From NCBI RefSeq assembly GCF_040436345.1, contig NC_133230.1, positions 27,119,051 through 27,183,050 of the forward strand: 64,000 nucleotides of DNA, read 5' to 3'. Origin of the DNA: Pagrus major. Its lineage: Eukaryota > Chordata > Actinopteri > Spariformes > Sparidae. The translations under genes and the position numbers were made by a program. Position 1 is the stretch's first letter; each line of letters opens with the position of its first letter. Under the pieces are notes generated by a model. The model was given only the letters and a program-made list of their open reading frames with translations. It was not told the origin of the DNA and ran no database searches. This document shows positions 53,594 to 64,000 of this stretch, piece after piece.

Positions 53594-56569
53594 TAAGATC
53601 CTTCTTTTCCACATGTGCAGTGTTACTCCCTAAGACCTGTAAACACACCTTAATGTGTAAAACTGCTGGAGTTGCCCAATGAGTTTCTTACAAAGTGAGT
53701 CATATGAGTACCAGTCATATACCAGTCAGAAGATCCCCACTATTTGATTGCCTCAAACTGCCAAAATCTTATATAACTTAAGATTGACTTTGGACTGTAC
53801 GTTTTCACAGAATGAGTACTGTGTTTGGAGTTTGTCCCCCATGGCTTACATTGGAAGCACATTAAGAAGGGATTTTTGAATGGCTGATATGATCAGGAGG
53901 AACGATTACAGCAAGATAAATGTGTTTCATGTCAGCATTTTAAGACAGAGCCACTATTTGCAGCCATCTTCACTTCGGGTATAAATAACTGAGAACTAAA
54001 ATAATTCGATCTTAGAGAAGGCAGAGAGGTCACAGTGTGGTGACATTTGTGTCCAGGCTGCGGCCTTCCAGTCGATTAGACAGCCGACCGTGATTAAGGA
54101 TGAGAATGGCACAACTGCTGACAGACACAGTCATGCTAAATGTGCTAATGGCATTTGTCTTCACTCCAGAGCTTCACGTTAATCATGAGAATGCACACTG
54201 CTGTCAACAGCAGACATGATAACTGGACTAATGGCATTCTCCTCCAGCCAGAGCAGTTTCACTCCAGACCTTCAGTCTCTATAAAGACAATGGTCCTGCA
54301 AGTCAGCAGTGTGCAGCTGGATATAAACGAGGCAGAGTCAGGGCTGAATCAAAGTGATTATAGTTAAAGAATTTGTGCATTTTTCTGTTCTCGGTGAAAT
54401 GATCTCACGGTAGGCTATGCTTTAACAAGAATTAATACACTTTTCCTAGCTGGACTGAGCCAGTCAAAAACTACATGCACACGTACATTTAATGCAGTGA
54501 GAATGTCAGCGTGCCACAGCTGGCTGTGGCACATTGTGATGCTGTTCAGACTTGATATCAACATCCGTCCTGAGTGATCCGATCACAAGTGCACAGTTCT
54601 AAGTAGACCCCCAAGAAGCACTGAGGACGCCTTTGAGATCTGATCACTCAGACCACAATCAGAGGTGGCAACAAAACCACGTGTTTTTAATGAGACTTCA
54701 GGACATTTTCATCAGTGTCTGGGACAACAAAACCAGGTATTTAAGCCAAAACATGATATTTTCCAAACCCTAACTAATTGTGATTGTGCCCCAAACCTAA
54801 CCAGACCATAAGCACAGTCTTCACAACAAACAGAGAATTTGACCGAAGTAAGCCGAAAGCTGAAACATAAAGAAATGTAAAGTTCAACATATTCATGGTT
54901 TGCAGAAATATACATTGCAAGATTTGGTTGCATAAGATGATATACCTATAACTTAAGCACATATTTAATGACATATTAAAAACTGACTGTATTACCTCTG
55001 TTAGATACAGAACCCTGCATTTAATGTTATCTTGATGAGGTTCATATTATCATGGCTGGAGCAGTGTGGTAGGGAGCCTGTGGGGCCACATCACTTTGTA
55101 AGGCCCCTATTATCAACCCATTGGCCATCTTCAGTGTGTTTATTGGTTTTGAGGAACAAAAATAACAAAACAAAATAAAACATACTTAGATAGTCTGATA
55201 CATATTTTCTGATACGCCGGCAAAAATACACTATATATGGTATAGATGTCAGCATTTTATTTAAACTCTATTCTTTGAAGTCTCTATAAGTTGACACAAA
55301 TAAATATTTTGTGTTTTCTCCCTTTCACATGCATCCATATGCTCCCTCTCACTCTGTTTCTCTCTCTGTGACAGCCACACATACAAACAAACACAAAGAC
55401 TGTTCCTGCTCAGTGTCTTTATGTTGGCCTGTAAACAAGCAGAAAGACACACACACACGCAAACACACCCACACCCCATTCCCCTTGAGAGCACATATAG
55501 AGCATGAGAGAAAATTGTACAGTAATTTTACACAATAAGAGTCCAAAACATGTCCTCCCCCTCCACAGCCTGTGGGCAAACCAGTTGTTCAGGACGTCCA
55601 TTAGCTCGTCCGTCCACAGAAAAACATGTGTCCATCTGCTCTGGGTCCTTTGTTGTGAAGAAAGCCAAGTTATTTTTTTATTTTTTTATTTTTTCACCTC
55701 CTGTTCGTCCGCACTGCTGCGCCCAGAAACAGCAACACTGACAGCATGGAAACTTGCCTCGCAGGAGATTTTTTCAGCATTGAATTCAAAAGATTGTCAT
55801 CGTAATGCTGGAATGTCTTACTACACTCTATGCTTCGATAATGGTACTTTAGAGCCTCAGAAGAGATTGTAAAGAGTCCACTTCTGTTTCTGGTTCTCCT
55901 TGTTCTTCTTAATCTAAAAAAAGTACAAGATGATTTGTTTTAAATTCTACTCACTAGATAGAAGATAAGTTAAACCCTGTGAAAATATCGAGATTCTTGG
56001 TAAAGGCACAATATTCAGCCATGAGGAAAGAGCACACTGCTACTATTGTGTCCTGTCTGGTTTTGTTGTTTTTTTGTTTAAAGCCCTGATAAGACAAGCA
56101 GTTCACATCTGTCCTAACCATTTAGTTACCATCACTATACTGTAACAGTTCATCTGCATCTGGGGAATCATAGAGAAAGAAATAACAAATTACTTTATCC
56201 AGTTAGATGTCGTATTTGATTATTCTTATCTTTGACAGTACTTTCTATCTGTAAAACTATTCGGGGCGGTTGGAACGTTCAAAGAGACAGGTTTTAAAGG
56301 AAAGGTTTCCAAAGACTAACAATGGGAAGAAACCATTTGATTTTGTCCATAATCTGCATCACAGTCAGTTTGTAGCAATATGTTCACACTCCCAACTTGT
56401 CAAATTCGGCAGCTTGGTCAGTGGCCTTAAGCTTCAAAGTACACTACATCAGTGTCAGTTTTGGACGTGAAGGGGTATGTGGTCAAGTTTGCAACAATAT
56501 GTTATACACAACGTTCAGTTACACTTTCAAAAGTAAGTGTGCTGAATGCTTCCAACTTTATTAATGTTG

Positions 56570-56900
56570 TCAAATAGTCACGGTGTGGTTAGGTTCACGC
56601 AAAAAAAAAAGAAAACTGCTTGGTAAGGGTTAGGCAAAATAAAGTACTTGGTTAGGTTAGGAAGATATCATTCTTTGGGTTTAAATAACTAACATAGTTA
56701 CGTAATGTAAGTGATGTAACTCACATCACGTTACATTTGTGACGTTACTAACTTTACATACATGACATCATTTACATTACTTATGTACATTCACTTACTT
56801 ACGCTCCAAAAATTAAAAACAAATCACTCGTGTCACATACAAGATGCAAACTCCGGTCTCTGGAGGGAAAATGTTCGTAAAAACCCATTTAACCACCCCA
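56570..56900 (+). repeat. teleost interspersed repeat
   Basis: Series GTTAGGTTCACGC, TACTTGGTTAGGTTAGGAAG, GTTACATTTGTGACGTTACT and CAAACTCCGGTCTCTGGAG follow the order of a dispersed repeat I recall from many fish genomes. A minus-sense relative appears near 54730-54850. Confidence 0.45.
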
Positions 56901-57369
56901 TCCACCTCCTGACATGGACTTTCTCGCTCTTTAGACAACTGCACTGGAGCATCACTTCAAGCTTTCAAGCCTAGGACTATTGACCAGGCTGCTGTATTTG
57001 AAGTATCAGGACTGAGAACAGGCTATTTGTTGACAACATGTCTGATCACCTGACTGCTAAGTGTGTGTTGACCCGTTGCAAGTTTGTTGCTGTGTTCAAA
57101 GATTGCAGCAATTAATTTGAGAATTAAATTGAGAAAATGTTAGCATAGATCATAGAATGATGGCCAAAGGTATGAAAATAAGGTCCAGGTTGGAATAAAC
57201 CTGAATTATCCTTTAAGAGAATTCAGCTGCTGATCCACTATGAACATTCAGACTGTGTACAAACACACTCGATGACCTATGACCAAAATAGAAACCCTGC
57301 CACAACAAAAGAAGTGATCCTTAAAGTAAACGCGAAGTTACCATACAAAGGATGATACAAACACATGAT

Positions 57370-58530
57370 GGGCTCTTTCTTACGCACGGCGCAGAACGGC
57401 GCACAGCACAAGTGTCATTACTAGTTTCAGACCAACGCAGTTTTCACGCCCAGTGCCATGTTGTGTAAATAGCAAATGTACTTGTGCCCACCTGTGCGCC
57501 TCTAGGCGTGTTAGTCTTAAAATGATGTGTGGTCAGGCGCAGTGATGGCACATTGCTGTCTTTGACGCAGCAGAAAGTGGCTTCGCTGTAGACCAACCAA
57601 AAGCTGGTCTAAGCTGATCTTCCTGCTATCTAAAGGACGCATTATTCAGATGCGCCTACACAGGTGGTTCCAAAACGTGTATACACTCTCTTAATGATTA
57701 GAGAGTCTGCTTTCAGATATGTGTGCAGTAATGTCCCTCTAACAAATATCATGGCACATTTAGCAAAACTCAACACATCAAAAAGACATTTTGATGTGTT
57801 GAAGACTACAGAACATTAATTAATATAAAATACTGATGGAATCTGTCGGCGAGTCAGTAGTTTTAATTGATCAATGAAGTTTATCCGCTCTTCTTCGTGC
57901 ACAAATGAGCACATTGAGGCATACATTCACAGACTGCTCCTGCTGCTGGAGGATCCCTGCAAGTAACAAAATTTATATTTTCCTCATTAAAGATGTATTT
58001 CACCCGCCTGCATCCCACCCGCTGATTGATCAGAATACTTTTTATGACCCCACCAGCCTGATCCATGGACTAGGATCTGTGCATCACTATCACTATCACC
58101 TTGCACACAGAGGGAGGCACAGCAGCGCTCCTCCTTCTTGTCCTCAGTCAAATATCAGTGTATTTTTACCTATGCAGGCAAAAATAGCTATTGATGGGAC
58201 AGATGATTGTGAAACAGTGGAGGCAGAGTGTCGAGCAGCTGAGAACCATATCCCTCAGCAAAGACGAGAGCCATTGTTAAATAGCTCATCTCCAGGTCCT
58301 GGCGCACCTGGCTCTTATAGGGAATGGGGGATGACGCTCTGATAAATTTAATTTATGTTACGCCCAAAACAAACCCATGTCTAATTCAGGGTCTCAGGAC
58401 AACCCATGAGCACCTTACTTTTCACCCAGATTACTTGCTGTTTAACTAGCAAAAGAGAGTTGGACATGCCCTAAAAGTACTTGTGCCATTCGCTTTAGAC
58501 CAGGCACCTTAGATCATTTAAATAGGGTCT
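57370..58530. mobile_element. GCGC-rich non-autonomous DNA element, copy 2
   Basis: Opens GGGCTCTTTCTTACGCACGG CG and ends TTTAAATAGGGTC, aligned in the same orientation with copy 1 at 4959-5688. It is longer by about 430 bp, partly from sequence that copy 1 lacks between GGACGCATTATTCAG and TGCTGCTGGAGGAT. Shares CCACCTGTGCGCC and AAAACAAACCCATG-type blocks. Confidence 0.65.
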
Positions 58531-58856
58531 CGTGTGCCTCAATCTACCTGTTGGGGTGTGATAGCAGACTACCACAAAGGGTGCCTCTCCTGTCAATGGT
58601 AAACTGCTATAAATGTTTAGGCTAAAAATCCCTAGAAATTAGACCAAAACTGGACAATTTTGCATGTCAATACTTAAGCTCAATGTCAAGTTAAGTGTCA
58701 ATGCAGGAAGTCGGTTGTAAATTATAGAGCTTATAAACTTTACATGCCCATGGATGAACATGTAGTGTGCTCAACTTTCATGCAATTAACAATCACATTT
58801 TATTAACTGTAACCACGATCTTTCCCTAACCAAAATACAAGGGGCACAGATGCAGC

Positions 58857-58884
58857 TTGACATGTATACATGTATACATGTATA
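58857..58884. repeat. (ACATGTAT)n short repeat
   Basis: GACATGTATACATGTATACA TGTATA, self-complementary. Confidence 0.85.
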
Positions 58885-60127
58885 ACCAAGCCTCCGAGCT
58901 GGAGGAAATTCAAACTTGGGTCTTCACAACTGATCTGTAGCCCTGACTACATCAGCCTTGATAATAAACTGACAGGCAATGCACTGGAAAATACATTAGA
59001 GTAGCACTGACCTCGTAATTCCCCCTTAATTTACCACATTGAGGTGGATGAAGCTATATGCAATTCTGACAGTTATGAACAGTATAACTTTACGTATCTG
59101 ACATCTGACAACTTTCAATAATCTGTAACACCAGGTGTGTCAACACCAGCAGCGTGTTTTATCAGGGCTTGACATTTTTAATATGATTTCGAAAGTGGTG
59201 ACATCATTTGTCATTTTTTACCTGATTTCTTTTGAAGAAAATTACATTGTACATGCTCACAGACATTGTGAGAATATGATACGTACAAATTTGACTACAT
59301 TGTTTTTCAGAAATTAGTGGAGTTCCAATTAACATCGGTCCTGTACTTACCTTAAATGCAATGATTGTTCAAAAGCATACAGTATAATGATTATAGTACA
59401 GAGTGGCTCAGTAGAGCCATGCAAAGCTTTTTTTTTTTTTTTACAGAAATGAAAGGAAAATGAGTTTGGTTTACAGTGCAAAAGGATTTCAACACAATTA
59501 TACAACCTCAGTCAGAGCACTGAGCTTAAACCAACTAAAAATTACCTTATCATGATAGAATTCAACCAAACGTCTTCTGTTAATACATTGAATGAGCTTT
59601 AGTCACAAGCTCATGTAAAAACTGTTTCAGTTATCTACTTGTTTTGCACTGGGCTTCCTTTTCTCTTGTTTTTTGACGTTATAAGCAAATAAAAGTTGTG
59701 TTCCATTCACATGCAAGAAGTGAGATAAAAGAAGGTAAGAAAAGAAAGATAGACCAAAGGAAAGATCATTGCCCTTAATGTTGGAGTCACCAAAGACTTT
59801 TTGGCAAGTTTGGGCAAATACCATACAGTACCATACCTTTACTGTCTTTATTTTCATATTATTTATCTATATCTATTTTGTATGGATGAGTACAGCAAAA
59901 GTGATAGGATCTTTAATAAAGTATACCTCTGTTTTATATATATATATTTATATATTATATATTAAATTGTATTTACATTGAAAAGACATCCAGTACTTCT
60001 CATTCCAAAACAGGATTTATACAAACCGACTGAATGATCCTCTATTTCCATCGCTGTACAAGACCTAGGTAGTTTTTCTAACATATCAGGAGCAGTGGTG
60101 AAGCCACACAGGCTTGCCACTGCCATC

Positions 60128-60469
60128 CTAGTGGACATAGTAAAGCCAGTAGACCAGGTTGAAGAAGGTGAAAGCAATTGGGAAGACGACACGGGACCAC
60201 TTGTCTATGGCGTTGACATCCGTGAGGTCGGGGATCTTGACTTTGAGCTGCGAGGCCCTTCTCCGCAAGCGGCCCTTCTTGTGGCCCATTGGCCGGTCGA
60301 TGGCCGGTCGTCCGTACAGGTCTCGGCTGGTCATCGGCTTGCGGTATTGTATGCTAGCGCTATCGTAGGAGAACATGGTAGCGCGAGGGTCATTGAGAGC
60401 ACCCATCATATCGGCTCCACCCATCTCACTGGTTAGGTTGGTTAGGAGAATGTTGCCATGTGCATCAAC
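60128..60469 (-). CDS. gabrb1: gabrb1-like GABA-A receptor beta subunit, last exon
   Basis: Beta subunits form the chloride-conducting GABA-A receptor at inhibitory synapses. Acceptor CCTTCCTCAG, phase 0, then [20 protein letters not shown] and other TM3-TM4 loop sequence, [38 protein letters not shown] (with the RRAS phosphorylation motif) and TM4 [20 protein letters not shown], ending YVH and TAG. The final His and DLTDVN fit beta-1 best, and synteny with COMMD8 agrees; beta-2/beta-3 end differently as I remember them. The other exons lie off the right edge. An AATAAA on this strand at 59852-59847 is a possible polyadenylation signal. Confidence 0.9.
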   Translation of the reverse strand, partial: VDAHGNILLTNLTSEMGGADMMGALNDPRATMFSYDSASIQYRKPMTSRDLYGRPAIDRPMGHKKGRLRRRASQLKVKIPDLTDVNAIDKWSRVVFPIAFTFFNLVYWLYYVH

Positions 60470-62235
60470 CTGAGGAAGGAGGTCAGCAGATGTCATTAAT
60501 TGATCAAACTCAAATAAACAGCAAAGTCAAAGGCTTGGTCCCTAACAACAAGCAGCATCCAGGTCCAACAGTGTGGACTGCCCATAGGGATCTTCCTTTT
60601 TTTAGACAGTTTTGAAGGAGGAATATAATGTTTGCTCAGAGGAGTTGGAAATCCATTAATACCTTAGAGCAACTGGAAGTACAACAAAACTCCAGTTGTC
60701 ACAATGCTTAAAAAGAAGTGTGTGTCCAGTCATCTAGAAGCATCCCAACCCTTATCAACTCATTGAATAAGACTGGAGCCCCTAGTGACCCCAAGTATGG
60801 GCTGGTAAATAAACCTGCGCCCAATATTTACATGTTTGGGTTTGTAAATGATTCATATTTGCCAAAAGTTTTGGAACATTTCCAGTTGATCGCCTCAGAT
60901 AGCAGCTGCAACACAGCTGCGGCACAGCTGCAATGGCTGCAACGTAATGTTTTTGCCACTGACTTAAGTTGTTATTCCAAGTATCTGACAACATTACATA
61001 GTTGATTCCTAAAATACAGACCTTTTTGTTAAATAATGAGATCGTTTTGTAACCAGAAACACAAGTCTTACTCTGAAATCAAACGAGAGGCGATTTGTTG
61101 CAGGAAGAATGGTGGAAACGTGGGTCAGAAGGGGAGGGTGCTGCACACTCCTGATTCACTTCCAGCATCGGATGCTACGGCTACTGTAGGCCCCTCTGGA
61201 ACACTGACTGCTAAGCTTCTGCAGACCATGATGGCCTATAAGTGATATCTTTGGTAAAATTAACTCTCAATCTCTACCAATCTTAGGTCACAGATATCAT
61301 CAGTCAAAGAGGAGTTTAAAAAATCCATTGATGGTGTAAAATACTGCACATGTGGCATTATTTATGTGACTGACATTCTTTACATCACCTGTCAGGCTCT
61401 GAATATATTTGAGATACATGGCCTTAGGTCCTATGTGGACATGGATTAAGGAGTTATTTTTGAACGAGTTTGTTTGGGTTGTTTTCTTGTTTCTCATGTT
61501 GCCACCCCACTTGTCTTATTCTTGGCTTGGAGCAATCTTGTCAAGAGTGATGATGTATGAACTACAGACATTTGTGTAAGTTTAGGTTGGTTTAGGTTCA
61601 TGTATAAAACTAAACCACAAGGTGTTTCATGCCTTCAGCCAGAGCATTTCATATTGATCGTTGATGCGTTCACTTACAAGTGTTTGAATACAGAAAAGAC
61701 TACTCTCTCCTGTGGTCAATCCTCTGTTTTTCAGGTGCTGAAAGGAAGAGTGCACGCTCCCAGTACCTCCCCAGAAACCTGGGTGGAGAAGTGGGACCTG
61801 AAGGCCTGAGACATGGTGGGCTCACGGCAGGGAACTGAGTTGAACTAAACAAGAGAACTTGGGAGGAGTGTCTTTTTGGTGAGAAAAAATCCACTGTGAT
61901 TCTGGTTGATTCTGAGGAAAGACTAGGGTGGGAATATAAAAAAGATTCAGTGTAACAGACATGTTACTAGGGCAGGTCTGGGACCGTAGAGTTGTGAACA
62001 ATTGGATGTCTGGGTGGTAAAATGTGGATTTCTCCATGGGGGTAGTTTAAGTGTGAGACAGTTAAGTGAGCTAAAAGAGGAAAAAAAGGATAAATAGCTG
62101 GTAGATCAAGCTAAATATGATGCAGTGTCATAAAGGGGTATAAGACAGTATACACCCTTAAGGGCAGTTTGGAAGGCATATGGTGAATGGCTACCAGAAG
62201 CAAAACAGATGGAAAGAAAATCATAGGCAGGGCTT

Positions 62236-63500
62236 GTGAAATCTAATCAGTCTATGCAGTGTGTTCAATTCCCAGATGCAGACTTGGACTCAGTTCCACC
62301 AACAGGCCCTCAATGTCTTCAACAAGAGATGCAGGTGACCTCAATCCCAAACACTGTTCCTGACAGCCAAAGTCTGTCCAGTCCAGCGCTCTCAAATACA
62401 GCTTTGTATTCATCACTTCCTTCATCACCACCAACACCATCTTCCCTCACCATGTCCTCAGTGGCACCACCTTCCTATACTCCAATGCCAGTTTCTGTGG
62501 CAACACCAGTGCATTGCAGCCAACTGCCAAAGACCAGTACTCCTGTGGGAGCAGGCAATGCTTTGAATGACAGCCAGATACTACAAAAGATTCAGGACAG
62601 TATCAATAGCATACGACAATGTTAGCTGATGCTCCAGAGAGACGGAGGAGAGCAGGTGGTGATTCATCACGCTCCTGACAGTTTGCTGCAGCTGCCATTG
62701 GTGGAGGTCACAGACGGATATGGAGGAAGTATAGAGTCTTCCACAAGTGACTGAGGTGGGGGAGAAGAATATGGAGCTCAACTTTGAGTATTAATTGGAC
62801 AATTCAAGCCAACCACAAACAAAGTCAAACTTTTGCTGGGGCTCCAAATGGGCTTGAAATTGAGTCTTGTTGAAGCAGAATGGCCTGCAGGTGACAATAA
62901 TTATAACTGGGGTCAAGGCAGTCACTTCAGAGCTGTGATTGAGGCTCTATTGGCCATGATGAACGCCAGATTCAAGCGCAGAATGGATTCGGGGAAAACA
63001 TCGATGCTTTCAAACAATTGTCTAGTAGTGTCTAGTAGTTGATTATTTGACTCGGTTGACTAAAGCCTATGACGACAACAGCGGAATACTGCGCTGACAG
63101 CCTGATGATAACGGTGCTATTCCTATAAGCCCATGGGAAGCACACCTGAGAGACAGAATTATTCAGTGGCTGTTACCTGATATTCAAGAGCATGTCAAAG
63201 AATACTGTATTGGCTGTGAGACAGCATGATGTGGAGAAACATGCTGAAAAGACAATGAAGGACAAGCAGAAAAAGAGAAAAAAGAAGAAAGAAGATGTTA
63301 AAGACAAGCGCCTGCTGGCTCACCTCCAAGTTTATGAGGGATGGCAACGTGGAGGTAAAAGACGTGGCAGAGGACGAGGATGAGGAGGAAGATGGGGACG
63401 GGGCAGAGGATACAATAATGGTTGCTTTAATTGTGGAGCATTTAATCATTGGGCCAGAGATTGTCCACAACAAAAGACGGGAAACGAGGGTGCTGATTAG
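62236..63500 (+). pseudogene. gag-like region (broken) with CCHC zinc knuckle
   Basis: An open stretch of 129 codons (62236-62625) is rich in Pro, Ser and Thr and contains a PPSY motif like a viral late domain. After it the frame is interrupted by several stops and shifts. A single zinc knuckle, CFNCGAFNHWARDC, is encoded at 63423-63464 after a Gly/Arg-rich tract. Two TAG codons close the frame at 63498-63503. The copy cannot make an intact Gag. Confidence 0.75.
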
Positions 63501-63639
63501 TAGTCGAACTAACTGGAATCAACTCATCAATTCGTGAGAACGCCAGTACACAAACTCATACACAAACATTTAGCAAACAACAACAAAATAAAAAAAAGAG
63601 TCCTTATGTTATGTTGACATTGATGCATACAAAGTGATG

Positions 63640-64000
63640 CCCAAGCAAACGTCGCAGGTCAACCTATCAACTTTTTGGTGGATTCTGGGGCAACAGAATC
63701 AGTAATAGGGGGAAAAGAACCTAAGATGAGTGGGATGTTTATGAGAGCAATTGGAGCAACTAGGATACCGGGAAAGAAAATGATACAGTTCCTTTAAAAG
63801 TTGACGATGATATACACAATACCTTTAAGCATTCATTTCTCCTCTCATCCTGTTCCCCAATTAATGTATTGGGTCGCAACCTTATATGTGCTTTGGGACT
63901 GACTTTGGCTGCCAGTAATTTAGGAATAGAAATTGTTAGACATAAGCAAGAGATACCACAGTTAGTGCCGTACAGGTCAGAGGGGTTGGTGTATGTTTAT
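63640..64000 (+). pseudogene. retroviral-type protease region (broken)
   Basis: FLVDSGATESVIG, with the catalytic Asp-Ser-Gly triad, lies at about 63672-63710 in the same frame as the zinc knuckle but separated from it by several stops. A later conserved block (PINVLGRNLICALG) is in another frame at about 63857-63900, so at least one shift lies between. It remains open to the window end. Confidence 0.75.

Larger units (their letters stand above)
52791..60127. other. intergenic region between commd8 and gabrb1 3' ends
   Basis: A convergent interval of about 7 kb. It holds a fold-back element (53277-53593), diffuse fish repeats (for example 56570-56900), the second GCGC-rich element (57370-58530) and a short ATGTATAC repeat (58857-58884). 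No gene that I can support. The left and right ends should contain the two 3' UTRs. Confidence 0.5.
60470..64000 (-). other. gabrb1 last intron, partial
   Basis: No further receptor exon was found. Its right part holds a decayed retroelement in the opposite orientation; 60470-61600 is plain. Confidence 0.6.
61650..64000 (+). mobile_element. decayed endogenous retrovirus-like element, partial
   Basis: Gag-like sequence with a Pro/Ser-rich part, a zinc knuckle and an aspartic protease follow in the usual gag-pro order on the plus strand, with many stops and frame changes. It continues past the window end, so pol, env and the 3' LTR are not visible. No LTR boundary or primer-binding site could be placed; the left limit is a guess. 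The family resembles fish ERV elements. Confidence 0.7.

Noticed and set aside
61811..61840. TGGTGGGCTCACGG as a retroviral primer-binding site
   Set aside because: Only loosely like a tRNA-Pro type site; no LTR end next to it, so no call.
63295..63537. Acidic 80-codon plus-strand frame (EDEDEEEDGDGAEDT)
   Set aside because: Off-frame reading of the Gly/Arg-rich tract and zinc knuckle of the retroelement.
1..64000. CRISPR arrays, bacterial operons or tRNA/rRNA genes
   Set aside because: None seen; the direct repeats present are microsatellites and transposons of a fish nuclear genome. A tRNA scan by eye is not reliable, so small RNAs could have been missed.

Overview
The window is nuclear DNA of a ray-finned fish, probably a percomorph. 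The evidence is split vertebrate genes with compact GT-AG introns, a Tc1 element with long inverted repeats, LINE 3' tails ending in GATTCT repeats, and many short microsatellites. There are no bacterial-style operons. Almost every long open frame is a shadow, because the real coding sequence is in short exons. Those exons were joined by hand, and every junction below keeps frame.

Four protein genes are present. (1) dapp1, minus strand, about 1.5-6.4 kb: the first four coding exons (SH2 domain and regulatory tyrosine); the PH-domain exons lie off the left edge. (2) atp10d, minus strand, 11.27-44.65 kb: a complete class-5 P4-ATPase lipid flippase with 22 coding exons (4152 nt, 1383 residues plus stop) and a probable non-coding first exon. 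A second, intact copy of the N-terminal/TM1-TM2 region is a single exon at 34.24-34.63 kb whose splice phase also fits exon 3. (3) commd8, plus strand, 45.30-52.58 kb: complete in five coding exons, 176 residues. (4) gabrb1-like, minus strand: only the last exon (TM4, 60.13-60.47 kb); the rest is off the right edge.

The order atp10d - commd8 - gabrb1, with these relative orientations, matches human 4p12 (GABRB1, COMMD8, ATP10D), which supports the orthology. dapp1 beside atp10d differs from the human arrangement. atp10d and commd8 are head to head with about 0.65 kb between the inferred atp10d first-exon donor and the commd8 start codon, so they may share a promoter.

The remainder is intron or intergenic DNA rich in mobile elements: a Tc1 element with TA duplications (6.93-8.55 kb), a hAT-type element with an 8-bp target duplication (28.90-29.99 kb), three copies of a Penelope-like repeat carrying a hammerhead-ribozyme-like motif, a LINE reverse-transcriptase fragment (42.1-42.9 kb), two copies of a GCGC-rich DNA element 52 kb apart, fold-back elements, and a decayed endogenous retrovirus-like element at the right edge, antisense to the gabrb1 intron that holds it.

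The best candidate for something not yet described is the pair of interchangeable N-terminal modules of the flippase gene. The hammerhead-like motifs come second.
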